Below, one piece after another: positions 15,055-24,122 of a DNA stretch of 64,000 nt. The stretch lies in NCBI GenBank assembly GCA_027489065.1, contig JAIYAM010000001.1:1-64000 (forward strand), given 5' to 3'. Origin of the DNA: Erythrobacteraceae bacterium (GTDB taxonomy: Bacteria > Pseudomonadota > Alphaproteobacteria > Sphingomonadales > Sphingomonadaceae). The notes beneath the pieces were generated by a model. It did no database searches. It saw only the letters and a program-made list of their open reading frames with translations, and was not told the DNA's origin. The translations under genes were made by a program, and so were the position numbers. Position 1 is the stretch's first letter. Each line of letters begins with the position of its first letter.

Positions 15055-15092
15055 AATGCGACAACTTTCTGACGCCAGAAAAGTCTCGCATT
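15055..15092. promoter_or_regulatory. Symmetric interrupted dyad upstream of the TonB-dependent receptor, putative operator or terminator
   Basis: AATGCGA-caac-TTTCTG-acgc-CAGAAA-agtc-TCGCATT. Confidence 0.45.
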
Positions 15093-15179
15093 TGCGCGAC
15101 TTCGCCCGCGATGTGTTGCATCGCAGCAACGCCGTCGCCAATTTTCTTTCGGCAGATCAATGGGGGCGAAAAACGCCGA

Positions 15180-16109
15180 TCAGGCGAGATTGATCTCGCG
15201 CAGGCGCTGCATGAGGAAATCATGCGCAGTGATCGGCGGAGCGGGGGGATTCGCGGCGTCGGATTCGATGCATTCGGGCAGCGGTTCGATCAGGAAATCG
15301 GGCCGGAAGTGGAGGAAGAACGGCATCGAATAGCGCGCCCGCCGCGCCGCCTCTCCGCGCGGATTGACGACCCGGTGGGTGGTCGAGCGCAGCCGCCCGT
15401 TGGTCTGCCGGTCGAGCATGTCGCCGATATTGATCACCAGCGCGCCCTCGGCGGCCGGAATCGGCAGCCATTCGCCCTGCTTGGTGAGCAGTTCGAGCCC
15501 CGCTTCCTCGGCGCCGAGCAGCAGGGTGATGGTGTTGATGTCCTCGTGCCCCGCCGCGCGCACCGCGCCTTCCGGCGCACCTTCGGCCAGCGGCGGATAG
15601 TGGAGCAGGCGCATCACCGAATTGCCGTCCTTGACGCTGTCAGCGAAGAAATCGCGCGGGCGGCCGAGGTGCAGCGCGATCGCCTCAAGCACGCGGGCGC
15701 CGGCCGTCTCGAAGGCGCTGAACAGCGCGCTCATCGTCTCGCGGAAGCCCTCGACCTCGGCCGGCCAGACGTTGGGGGCCATGAATTCCTCGAGCGGGTG
15801 GCCCTCCGGCAGCGAGCGGCCGACATGCCAGAACTCCTTGAGGTCAAACACCTCGGCGTCCTTGGCCTTCTCGGTGCCGAACGGCGTGTAGCCGCGCGCG
15901 CCGCCATTGCCCTCGATCTTGTAGGCGCGCTTCACCGCGTCGGGCAGCGCGAAAAAGGCTTTCGAGACGCGCTCCGCCTCGTCGATCAGGTCCTGCGGGA
16001 TGCCGTGATCGCGGACCACGGCAAAGCCGTATTCGCCGAAGCTGCGCCCCAATTCATCGGCGATGGTTTCGAGCGGCTGGGCGAGGCTGACGGAAGCGAT
16101 ATTGATCAT
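15180..16109 (-). CDS. Isopenicillin N synthase family 2OG-Fe(II) dioxygenase
   Basis: GFAVVRDHGIP; AAGHEDINTITLLLG; GALVINIGDMLDRQTNGRLRSTTHRVVNP. Confidence 0.88.
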   Translation of the reverse strand: MINIASVSLAQPLETIADELGRSFGEYGFAVVRDHGIPQDLIDEAERVSKAFFALPDAVKRAYKIEGNGGARGYTPFGTEKAKDAEVFDLKEFWHVGRSLPEGHPLEEFMAPNVWPAEVEGFRETMSALFSAFETAGARVLEAIALHLGRPRDFFADSVKDGNSVMRLLHYPPLAEGAPEGAVRAAGHEDINTITLLLGAEEAGLELLTKQGEWLPIPAAEGALVINIGDMLDRQTNGRLRSTTHRVVNPRGEAARRARYSMPFFLHFRPDFLIEPLPECIESDAANPPAPPITAHDFLMQRLREINLA

Positions 16110-16149
16110 GCGCGGCCCTTACACCCGGCCTTGCGCGCCTGCCAATAGC

Positions 16150-17670
16150 CTAGAGCGGCAGGAACAGGCTGGCGAGCGCCGCGCTCATCAGGTTCGCAAG
16201 GCTCCCCGCGGCGAGCGCCTTGAGGCCGAGCCGCGCGATCACCGGGCGCTGGTTGGGGGCAAGCCCGCCGGTCACCGCCATCTGGATCGCGATCGACGAG
16301 AAATTGGCGAAACCGCACAGGGCAAAGGTGACGATCGCCCGGCTGCGCGCGGTCAGCTCGCCGGCCTGCATCTTGCCCAGATCGATGAAGGCGACGAATT
16401 CGTTGAGCACGATCTTGGTGCCGAACAGGCCGCCGGCAATCTGCGCCTGGTCCCAGTCGGAAATGCCGATCAGGAACATCACCGGCGCGAAGAGGTAGCC
16501 GAGCAGCTTCTGGAAGCTGATGCCCTCCAGCCACATGGCGAAGGCCGGGTCGAGCGGCGCACCGGCGCGGTCCGCGATGTTGACGATGCCTGCGCCGATC
16601 CCGGCGAGCATCCCGTTCGCCAGCGCCACCAGCGCGACGAACACCATCACCATCGCGCCCACCGCGACTGCCAGCTTGACCCCGGTCTGCGTCCCTTGCG
16701 CGGCGGCCTCGATGATGTTGGCGGGGCGCTGGCCTTCCTCGAAGGTTTCCGCCGCGCTCACCTCGTCGGCCTTGCCGCCGCCCTCGACCAGCGAGGCCGG
16801 GCCGAGCGCGCTGATCCGCGCCTGGGGGAGTTCGACCTCCTCGCCGTTCTCGTCATACATGACGACGCGGGTCGATTCGGCGAGGGACTGGGTCTTGCGC
16901 GCACGGGCGACCGCGGCCACGCCTATGGTGCTGTCATAGCCGACCACCTTCTGCGGCTCGTCGGGCATCATGATCTTGGCCATAAGGATCCCGCCCGGGG
17001 CCGACATGAAGGCGGCGGCGAGCAGAAAGGGCACGGCATCGGTGCCGATGAAGCTTGCATAGGCGGCAAGGATCGTCCCCGCGACGCCTGCCATGCCGAC
17101 CGTCATCAGCGTGAACAGGCCCGACGGGCTGAGCGCCGCCAGATAGGGGCGCACCACAAGCGGGCTTTCCGACTGGCCGACGAAGATGTTCGCCGCCGCG
17201 CCCAGCGCCTCGACCTTGCTGATCCCGGTGATCCAGCCGATCGCTCCGCCCACCCAGCGCACCAGGCGCTGCATGATGCCGAGGTGGTAGAGGATCGAGA
17301 CGATCGCGGCGAAGAACACGATCACCGGCAGCGCGGCGATCACGAAGGTGTTGGCGAAGGGGTTCGTCTCCATCGGCCCGAACACCGAGGTGATGCCGAT
17401 CTTGGAAAAATCGAGCAGCGCGATCACCCCGCTCGACAGCCCGCCGATCACCGCCACGCCCGCATCGGTGCGCAGCACGATCAGCGCGGTCACCGCTTGG
17501 AGCGCGAAGGCCGATCCGACCACGCGCAGGTTGATCCTTCTGCGCGCAGAGGACAGCGCGACGGCAATGCCGAGGATGGCGACCACGCCTGCGAGGCTCA
17601 GCAGGATGGACGTGATACTTGCGTTCACGGCGGCGAATGTCCCTTGAAGGCTGTTTGCGATCCCGACCAT
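16150..17670 (-). CDS. NupC-family nucleoside transporter
   Basis: MVGIANSLQGTFAAVNASI; VGQSESPLVVRPYL; ALCGFANFSSIAIQMAVTGGLAP. Confidence 0.85.
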   Translation of the reverse strand: MVGIANSLQGTFAAVNASITSILLSLAGVVAILGIAVALSSARRRINLRVVGSAFALQAVTALIVLRTDAGVAVIGGLSSGVIALLDFSKIGITSVFGPMETNPFANTFVIAALPVIVFFAAIVSILYHLGIMQRLVRWVGGAIGWITGISKVEALGAAANIFVGQSESPLVVRPYLAALSPSGLFTLMTVGMAGVAGTILAAYASFIGTDAVPFLLAAAFMSAPGGILMAKIMMPDEPQKVVGYDSTIGVAAVARARKTQSLAESTRVVMYDENGEEVELPQARISALGPASLVEGGGKADEVSAAETFEEGQRPANIIEAAAQGTQTGVKLAVAVGAMVMVFVALVALANGMLAGIGAGIVNIADRAGAPLDPAFAMWLEGISFQKLLGYLFAPVMFLIGISDWDQAQIAGGLFGTKIVLNEFVAFIDLGKMQAGELTARSRAIVTFALCGFANFSSIAIQMAVTGGLAPNQRPVIARLGLKALAAGSLANLMSAALASLFLPL

Positions 17671-17836
17671 GCGCGCAAACACCCCGTCTTGCACACGGCA
17701 CGTGTGGGCGTGGCAGTTTGCGATCGGACTTGCAAGCCGGATGCGCGGGCGCTCGTCGCAAAGCAGGGGAACCGCCGGTGACAGGACTCGCAGGCGCGCT
17801 TTTCTTTTGCCTGCGCGCTGGCTAGCACCTTGGGCG

Positions 17837-18547
17837 ATGGAAACACCCGCCCCCGCCAGCCCCGCCCCGACCGCTCCTGCCGCGGCCATATCGATGCCGC
17901 TCGCGATGTTCGTCTTCACGCTGCTCTACGGCGGCATGACGGTGCTCGCCGGGGTGCTCGCCTTCAAGCAGGTGCAGCTGTGGCCGACGAGCCTCGCGGT
18001 GGAGAGCGGGATCTTCCCCTTCCTGATGCTGGTGGTGATCTCGAGCACGCTCTCCCAGCTCTACGGACGCGAGGCGGCCAAGCGGATCGTGTGGTGGGGT
18101 TTCTTCCCGCTCGGACTTTCGGCGCTGCTGATGCAGCTGGTGCTGGCGCTGCCCGCCTCCTCCGAGATGCTCGCCTTCCGGCCCGAGGACCTCGCCGCCT
18201 TCGAGCGGGTGCACCAGTCGACATGGCGGGTGTGGATGGCGGGCCCTGCGTCCTACATCACCTCGCTGCTGCTCAACATCTGGATCTTCGACCGGCTGCG
18301 CGGGAGCGGCGGGAACGATGGCACGATCGGCCTGATGGTGCGCGGCGCGATCGCGTCTGCCTTGTCGCAAGCGGTCGATTCGGTGATCTTCATCACGCTG
18401 GCCTTCTACGGCGAGTTCGACATCACCGACCTGATGATCGGGCAGGTGCTCGCCAAGGTGGTGCTGTCGCTGGTGCTGGTGCCGTTCCTGATCACCGGCG
18501 GGGTGAGGGCGGCGGCGTGGCTCGACGCGCGCCCCTCCAAGGGCTGA
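17837..18547 (+). CDS. Queuosine precursor transporter family (YhhQ/VUT) membrane protein
   Basis: Multi-TM; VSSTLSQLYGREAAKRIVWWGF and IASALSQAVDSVIFITLAFYG motifs. Confidence 0.75.
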   Translation: METPAPASPAPTAPAAAISMPLAMFVFTLLYGGMTVLAGVLAFKQVQLWPTSLAVESGIFPFLMLVVISSTLSQLYGREAAKRIVWWGFFPLGLSALLMQLVLALPASSEMLAFRPEDLAAFERVHQSTWRVWMAGPASYITSLLLNIWIFDRLRGSGGNDGTIGLMVRGAIASALSQAVDSVIFITLAFYGEFDITDLMIGQVLAKVVLSLVLVPFLITGGVRAAAWLDARPSKG

Positions 18548-18647
18548 CCCCACCCGCCCGGCGTTCGGCCGGCACATCCCGGCGTCCTTCATGGATCATT
18601 CCCCGCTCCGGCCGATTGCCCGGATACAGGAGCGAGGAGAAACGACC

Positions 18648-19094
18648 ATGCTGCAATCCATTCTGATGGGTCTCGTCGGAGGCCAGAGAGCCATGACACC
18701 GCTGGCGACCGTCGCGGTCGCGGCCGCGCGCGGGGAGCTGCGGCACGACAGCGGCCTGGCCCGTCTGCTCGGCCACCCGCTTGTCGCGGCAGGCGCGGTC
18801 GCGCTGGCCGTGGCCGAGATCGCGGGCGACAAGCTCAAGTCGGCGCCCGACCGGGTCGTGCCGGTGGGCCTTGCGGCGCGCTTCGTCACCTCCGCCATCG
18901 CCGGCGCGGCGCTGGCCCCGTCGCGCCAGCGCAAAGCCGCCGCCGTCGCCGCAGGGATCACCGCTCTGGCCGCGTCATGGGTCGGCTGGCGCGCCCGCTG
19001 CGCGGCGATGGAACGGCATGGACAGGCAACGACCGGCGCTGCCGAGGACTTGGCCGTGCTCGGCTCGGCGGCGGCGATCGTGCGGATGGGGTGA
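18648..19094 (+). CDS. DUF4126-like small membrane protein
   Basis: MLQSILMGLVGGQRAMTPLATVAVAAARGEL, hydrophobic; RBS aggagcgagga upstream. Confidence 0.55.
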   Translation: MLQSILMGLVGGQRAMTPLATVAVAAARGELRHDSGLARLLGHPLVAAGAVALAVAEIAGDKLKSAPDRVVPVGLAARFVTSAIAGAALAPSRQRKAAAVAAGITALAASWVGWRARCAAMERHGQATTGAAEDLAVLGSAAAIVRMG

Positions 19095-19096
19095 CC

Positions 19097-19121
19097 GCGC
19101 TCGAGTAGCGAGCGGTAGCGC
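19097..19121. repeat. Hairpin repeat copy 1 (GCGCT-loop-AGCGC, AGCGAAGCGGT family)
   Basis: gcgctcgagtagcgagcggtagcgc. Confidence 0.6.
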
Positions 19122-19130
19122 AACAAGAAC

Positions 19131-19156
19131 GCGCTCAGGCAGCGAAGCGGTAGCGC
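19131..19156. repeat. Hairpin repeat copy 2
   Basis: gcgctcaggcagcgaagcggtagcgc. Confidence 0.65.
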
Positions 19157-19165
19157 GCAAGGAAA

Positions 19166-19241
<76 letters not shown>

Positions 19242-19279
19242 ACGCTGATGGCTTTGGCGGCGCGCGCCGCAAGCGGGGG

Positions 19280-19768
19280 TCACCTAGGCAGGGGGCGCGG
19301 GCGGGTCAAGCGGGCTTGGGCCTGTATCAGGGTCAACCCGCTGCGCGGATCGCGCCAGCCGGGGGCTATGTCCACAGCGGGGTTGAGGACGAAGTCGCGC
19401 TTGGCAAAGGCGGGGTGGGGGATGGTGAGGCCCGCTGATCGCCACTCCCCGCCGCTCCACAGGATGATGTCGCAATCGAGCACCCGGTCGCCCCAGCGCT
19501 GCCCGCGGCGGCGGCCGAATTCGCGCTCCATGCGCTTGAGGGCTGCAAGGAGCGACGGCGGCGCAAGCTCGCTTTCGAGCACCAGCGCGGCGTTGGCGAA
19601 GCGGCGGCAGGCGGCGCCCATCGGCGCGGTCGCGATCACCTTGGAGCGGGCGGTCACCGTGCCGAGCGAGGCGCATTCCTCCATCGCGGCGCACAGCACA
19701 TCCTGAGGCGGGCCGTAGCGGTGGTGCCGCCGGTTGCTCCCCAGCGCGACGAGGTAGGTGCTGCTCAA
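19280..19768 (-). CDS. folK: 2-amino-4-hydroxy-6-hydroxymethyldihydropteridine diphosphokinase
   Basis: TYLVALGSNRRHHRYGPPQDVL; RRGQRWGDRVLDCDIIL; IPHPAFAKRDFVLNPAVDIAP; likely TTG start. Confidence 0.9.
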   Translation of the reverse strand: MSSTYLVALGSNRRHHRYGPPQDVLCAAMEECASLGTVTARSKVIATAPMGAACRRFANAALVLESELAPPSLLAALKRMEREFGRRRGQRWGDRVLDCDIILWSGGEWRSAGLTIPHPAFAKRDFVLNPAVDIAPGWRDPRSGLTLIQAQARLTRPRPLPR

Positions 19769-19773
19769 GAGGC

Positions 19774-20652
19774 TCAGATGTCTTGCGCGATCCGCCCGTA
19801 AAGCTGCGGGCGGCGGTCGCGGAAGAAGCCCATCCCGGCCCGGTGCTTGGCCGCGCGGGCTAGATCGAGCCGGGCGATCAGCACGCCGGTCTCCTCCTTG
19901 CCGAACAGGGCAAGGTCGTCGCCCCACTCGTCGGAAATGAAGGAGTGGCCGTAGAAGCTCTGCGCACGATCCTCCGGCCCCTCGTGGCCGATGCGGTTGG
20001 ACGCCACCACCGGCATGCAGTTCGACACCGAATGCCCGATCATCGCGCGGCGCCACATGCGGCTGGTGTCGAGGTCCGCGTCATAGGGCTCGGAGCCGAT
20101 CGCGGTGGGATAGAGCAACACCTCGGCGCCCATCAGCGCCATGACGCGCGCGCATTCGGGGTACCACTGGTCCCAGCAGATGCCGACGCCGACCTTCACC
20201 AATGCCCCGTCCTCGCCCGCGACGTCCCACACCTTGAAGCCGTCATTGCCGGGGCGGAAATAGTACTTTTCCTCGTAGCCTGGGCCATCCGGGATGTGGC
20301 TCTTGCGGTAGGTGCCCATGATTGCCCCATCGGGGCCGATCATCGCGAGGGTGTTGTAATAGTGGTGCCCGTCACGCTCGAAGAAGCTGGTGGGGATCGT
20401 CACCTGCAGCTTCGCGGCGAGGGCCTGCATCGCGATCACGCTGGGGTGTTCGGCGGTGGGGCGGGCGAGGGCGAACAGCGCCTCGTCCTCCTCGCGGCAG
20501 AAATATTCGCCGCTGAACAGCTCAGGCGGCAGGATCAGCTGCGCGCCCCTGGCAGCCGCCTCCTCGACCAGCGCGGCGACCGCGGCGATGTTGGCGGCCT
20601 CGTCCGGGGAGCCGAGGGCAAGCTGAAGGGCGGCGACGGTGATGGCGGTCAT
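19774..20652 (-). CDS. aguB: N-carbamoylputrescine amidase
   Basis: LILPPELFSGEYFCREED; GTYRKSHIPDGPGYEEKYYFRPGNDGFKVWD; VGVGICWDQWYPECAR. Confidence 0.92.
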   Translation of the reverse strand: MTAITVAALQLALGSPDEAANIAAVAALVEEAAARGAQLILPPELFSGEYFCREEDEALFALARPTAEHPSVIAMQALAAKLQVTIPTSFFERDGHHYYNTLAMIGPDGAIMGTYRKSHIPDGPGYEEKYYFRPGNDGFKVWDVAGEDGALVKVGVGICWDQWYPECARVMALMGAEVLLYPTAIGSEPYDADLDTSRMWRRAMIGHSVSNCMPVVASNRIGHEGPEDRAQSFYGHSFISDEWGDDLALFGKEETGVLIARLDLARAAKHRAGMGFFRDRRPQLYGRIAQDI

Positions 20653-20715
20653 GCCGCCGCCCCTACAGCGATTCGCGGCGGGGGGGAACCTCTGCGGCCC
20701 CCTCCCGCGCGGCGC

Positions 20716-21612
20716 TTACTTCGCCTTCTTGAACAGCAGGGTCATCCGGTCGCTCTCGCCCAGACCCTTGAGGTCATCGCGCTTCGTCGCGAGCACCGGG
20801 GGCATTTCCCACACGCCTTCCTTGTGATCGGCGGTGTCCTTGGGATTTGCGAGGATCTCGCTGCTGCCGACCAGCTCGAAGCCCATCACGCGCATGAAGT
20901 CGATCACGTCCTTCTCGCGCAGGTAGCCCTTGGTGCCGTTGGCATAGGACCACGGCGCATCGGCCTTGGCGCGGTGCTGTTCGATGCCGAGCAACCCGTC
21001 GTCCTTGAGCAAATCGCGCATCGCCCGGAACTCGGTGTCGGCGACCCCGCCGCGCAGCATGTTGTGCATCGCGCGCATCACGAGGATGCGGTCGAAGGTG
21101 CCCTTCTGGCCTTCGAGATTGTCGAGCGTGATGGCGCTGAACTTCTCGGCCGGAAGCCCCGTAGCGGTCGCGACGTCCTTGGCGTAACCCGCCGCCTGGT
21201 CGCGCACCCGCTGCTGGCGGGCGGGATCGGGGGTGGCGGTCAGCGGGTTCGCGTAAAGCCCGACCAGCTGGCCCTCGCCGCCCAGATAATGCCCGAGCAG
21301 GCGCGAATACCACTCGCCGCCGGGCGCATATTCGCCGACCTTCATCTCCGGGCCGACATGGAAGAAGGCGAGCGTTTCGGCGGGCTTGCGGAACTGGTCA
21401 CGCAGCCGGTCTTCCTTGCGGGTCGGATGATTGATCGCGCCCGACAGCGCCTCGCCGTGCATCTTCATGAAATGCGCGGTGTCCTTGATGTGCGCCTCGT
21501 CGGCATCGGCACCCGTCATGGCATGGCCCGCATGTCCGGCATGCTGGGCCGCCAGAGGTGCGGCGAGCGCAAATCCGCTGACAGCGGTCAGGGCAAGGAT
21601 CAGCTTGTTCAT
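20716..21612 (-). CDS. Predicted SAM-dependent methyltransferase with N-terminal signal peptide
   Basis: MNKLILALTAVSGFALAAPLAAQHAGHAGHAM then methyltransferase-like core RILVMRAMHNMLRGGVAD...GIEQHRAKADAPWSYANGTKGYLREKDVI. Confidence 0.75.
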   Translation of the reverse strand: MNKLILALTAVSGFALAAPLAAQHAGHAGHAMTGADADEAHIKDTAHFMKMHGEALSGAINHPTRKEDRLRDQFRKPAETLAFFHVGPEMKVGEYAPGGEWYSRLLGHYLGGEGQLVGLYANPLTATPDPARQQRVRDQAAGYAKDVATATGLPAEKFSAITLDNLEGQKGTFDRILVMRAMHNMLRGGVADTEFRAMRDLLKDDGLLGIEQHRAKADAPWSYANGTKGYLREKDVIDFMRVMGFELVGSSEILANPKDTADHKEGVWEMPPVLATKRDDLKGLGESDRMTLLFKKAK

Positions 21613-21651
21613 CGTGTAACTCTCCCGGGAAAATCGAAGGAACCTGTCTAG

Positions 21652-21677
21652 GGCCTCAAGCAGCGAAGCGGTAGGCC
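21652..21677. repeat. Hairpin repeat copy 3 (GGCCT-loop-AGGCC, covarying stem)
   Basis: ggcctcaagcagcgaagcggtaggcc. Confidence 0.65.
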
Positions 21678-21739
21678 GCAAAAAACATGGCAATCACAGG
21701 TCGCTGGACTATCTTTGGCACAAAGCAACGGAGATTTCG

Positions 21740-22294
21740 ATGAGCGACTTGGATACGGCGATCATTGCCGGTGGCTGCTTCTGGTGCACCGAGGCGGTAT
21801 TCCGCGACGTCATCGGCGTGAAAAGCGTCGAGAGCGGCTATATCGGCGGCACGAAGGCCAACCCCACCTACAAGGAAGTCTGCACCGGACACACCGGCCA
21901 CGCCGAGGCGATCCGCGTGACCTTCGACCCCGACGTCATCAGCCTGAGCCAAGTCTATGACGTGTTCCTCGGCACGCATGATCCGACGCAGCTCAACCGT
22001 CAGGGCGGCGATGTCGGCACGCAATACCGCTCGGCGATCTTCCCGCTCTCCGACTTTCAGGGCGAGGAAGCGCACGCCGCGATCGACCGCTGGAACGCCG
22101 ATAACGGCAAGCAGGCGGTCACCACCATCGAAGGCCTGTCGGGCGGCGAACAGACCGCGCCGTGGTACCCGGCCGAGGACTACCACCAGGAATACTGGGA
22201 CAGCCAGGGCCAGAGCAACCCCTACTGCCTCGCGGTGATTCCGCCCAAGCTGATGAAGCTGCGCAAGAGCTTCCAGAAGTACGTGAAGGACTGA
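21740..22294 (+). CDS. msrA: Peptide-methionine (S)-S-oxide reductase
   Basis: GGCFWCTEAVFRDVIGVKSVESGYIGG; GTQYRSAIF; DYHQEYW. Confidence 0.97.
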   Translation: MSDLDTAIIAGGCFWCTEAVFRDVIGVKSVESGYIGGTKANPTYKEVCTGHTGHAEAIRVTFDPDVISLSQVYDVFLGTHDPTQLNRQGGDVGTQYRSAIFPLSDFQGEEAHAAIDRWNADNGKQAVTTIEGLSGGEQTAPWYPAEDYHQEYWDSQGQSNPYCLAVIPPKLMKLRKSFQKYVKD

Positions 22295-22296
22295 GG

Positions 22297-22475
22297 CAAA
22301 GCCCAATCCGTCTTCCCGGCCCCCGTGCCGGGTCCCGGTTTCTTGTGTGCGTGCCCGCCTCCGCGGGCACGTCCTCGCTGCGTTTCGCGCATTCTGCGCG
22401 AGCAGCTGCGGGCGGGCGGTCGCCCTTGCGGCCCGTCCGTTGGCGGGCCGGTGTCTCCGCTCCGCAGCAAGGCGG
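22297..22475. repeat. Mosaic of REP-like palindromes between msrA and the rsmB-like gene
   Basis: GTGCCCGC-CTCC-GCGGGCAC at 22351-22370 plus CCCGGCCCCCGTGCCGGGTCCCGG and CGCGC-attct-GCGCG hairpins. Confidence 0.5.
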
Positions 22476-23819
22476 TTAGAGCTTAACCCATCGCGCCACG
22501 AAGAACCCGTCGAGCCCGCCCTGCTCGGCCAGCATCCCCGGATGGGTGCGCAGCCAGCCCTCGGCGGTGGGCGCGAGGCCTGCGGGGAGTTCTTCTGATG
22601 TGACCGGAACCGGCGCGAGGCCCAGGGTCTCGTCCGCCCACGCCGCCTGCTCCTCGCCTTCCTCCACCTCCAGCGAGCACACCGCATAGACCAGCGTGCC
22701 ACCGGGGTTCAGCCACTCCGCCGCCTTGGCGAGGAGGGCGCGCTGCAATTCGACCGTCTCGGCGATCTGGCCCTTGCCAATGCGGTGGAGCACATCCGGG
22801 TGGCGGCGGCAGGTGCCGCTGGCCGAGCAGGGCGCGTCTATCAGGATCGCGTCGAAGCGGTGCTTGGGCTCCCACGTCAGCGCGTCGGCGCGGACGGGCG
22901 AGGCCTTGAGGCCGGTGCGCTTGAGGTTGTCCTTGAGCAGCTCCAGCCGGCGCTTGGAGCTGTCGAGCGCGGTGACCTTCCACCCTGCCGCGGCCAGCTG
23001 CATCGTCTTGCCGCCGGGCGCGGCGCACAGGTCGAGCGCGTGGCGGCCCTCACCTGCGCCGAGCAGGCGCGCAGGCAGCGAGGCGGCCAAGTCCTGCACC
23101 CACCAGTCGCCGGCCTTGTAATCGGCCAGCGTCTCCACCTGCGCGCCGCGCGGCAGGCGGACATGGCCGGGCGCAAGGCTGACGCCGCCCATGCGCACGG
23201 CGCGGGGCTCGGTCTCGGCGACATCCTTCAGGGCAAGGTCGAGCTCGGGCGGGAAGACGAGGCCGGGCGCAATGGCGGCGGCCTTGTCGGCACCCCAGCG
23301 GGCGACCACGCGCTCGGGCAGGGTCGGGACGGCAGGTAATAGCCCCTCCCGCTCGCGGGAGGGGTTGGGGTGGGCATGTTCGGGAGCACCGAGCTCTTGC
23401 CCACCCCCTGCCCCTCCCGCAGGCGGGAGGGGAGTTTCAGCGCGCTTCACCAGCGCGGAAAACACCCCGTGGGCGAGCCTCCTCGGCCCGCCGGCGAGCA
23501 GCGGCAACCCGGTCGCGATCACTGCATGGGGCGGGGTCTCCAGCCGGAGCGCCTGGGCGAGCATCATCCGCAGCACGATCCGCACCTTGGCATCGTCGGG
23601 CAGCTTCTGCTTGGTCGCGCTGTCGATCAGCGCATCGAGATCGGTCATCCAGCGCAGGGTCTCGCCGGCGATGGCGCGGGCCAGCGCACGGTCGGGCGCC
23701 TTGCGGACATCGCCCAATGCGGCGGTCTCGGCCTGCTCGAGCGTCTCGCCGCGGCGCAGAACGGCATCGAGGAGGCGAAGCGCGGCGCGGCGCACGGGGA
23801 ATCCGGGGGGCTGAGGCAT
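22476..23819 (-). CDS. RsmB/NOP-family rRNA cytosine C5-methyltransferase
   Basis: LDLCAAPGGKTMQLAAAGWKVTALDSSKRRLELLKDNLKRTGL; DAPCSASGTCRRHPDV; VYAVCSLEVEEGEEQ. Confidence 0.9.
   Translation of the reverse strand: MPQPPGFPVRRAALRLLDAVLRRGETLEQAETAALGDVRKAPDRALARAIAGETLRWMTDLDALIDSATKQKLPDDAKVRIVLRMMLAQALRLETPPHAVIATGLPLLAGGPRRLAHGVFSALVKRAETPLPPAGGAGGGQELGAPEHAHPNPSREREGLLPAVPTLPERVVARWGADKAAAIAPGLVFPPELDLALKDVAETEPRAVRMGGVSLAPGHVRLPRGAQVETLADYKAGDWWVQDLAASLPARLLGAGEGRHALDLCAAPGGKTMQLAAAGWKVTALDSSKRRLELLKDNLKRTGLKASPVRADALTWEPKHRFDAILIDAPCSASGTCRRHPDVLHRIGKGQIAETVELQRALLAKAAEWLNPGGTLVYAVCSLEVEEGEEQAAWADETLGLAPVPVTSEELPAGLAPTAEGWLRTHPGMLAEQGGLDGFFVARWVKL
23343..23432. repeat. Paired REP-like palindromes (BIME-like) inside the RsmB-type CDS
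   Basis: CCCCTCCCGCTCGCGGGAGGGG and CCCCTCCCGCAGGCGGGAGGGG flanking GGGGTGGGCA...TGCCCACCCC. Confidence 0.8.
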
Positions 23820-23872
23820 CGGCGGCTCATACCAGTATTGAAACCAAGTGCCAGCGTGGGCATTTGCAACCC

Positions 23873-24031
23873 ATGACCCAGGAAAAGTCCGAAGCCGCCA
23901 AGAACTTCAAGAAGCCCGCCCACTGGACCAACGACCCGGTGCCGGTGCCCAAGGTCGTCGCTTCCGAAGAAAAGCTGAGCCCGACGCGCTATGGCGATTG
24001 GGAGAAGGCCGGGATCGCCATCGACTTTTGA
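23873..24031 (+). CDS. DUF1674 domain protein (SDHAF4-like)
   Basis: MTQEKSEAAKNFKKPAHWTNDPVPVPKVVASEEKLSPTRYGDWEKAGIAIDF; RYGDWEKxGxxIDF C-terminus. Confidence 0.88.
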   Translation: MTQEKSEAAKNFKKPAHWTNDPVPVPKVVASEEKLSPTRYGDWEKAGIAIDF

Positions 24032-24046
24032 GCGGGGTTCGCGGGG

Positions 24047-24122
24047 TCCAGAGTCGGTCCAGACCCTGTCCAGACCCCTGTTAGACCCCTGTTAGACCCT
24101 ACCTAGACCCCCGCCAAAACGC
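24047..24122 (+). repeat. 11-bp tandem array C
   Basis: tccagagtcgg/tccagaccctg/tccagacccct/gttagacccct/gttagacccta/cctagaccccc then gccaaaacgc. Confidence 0.9.
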
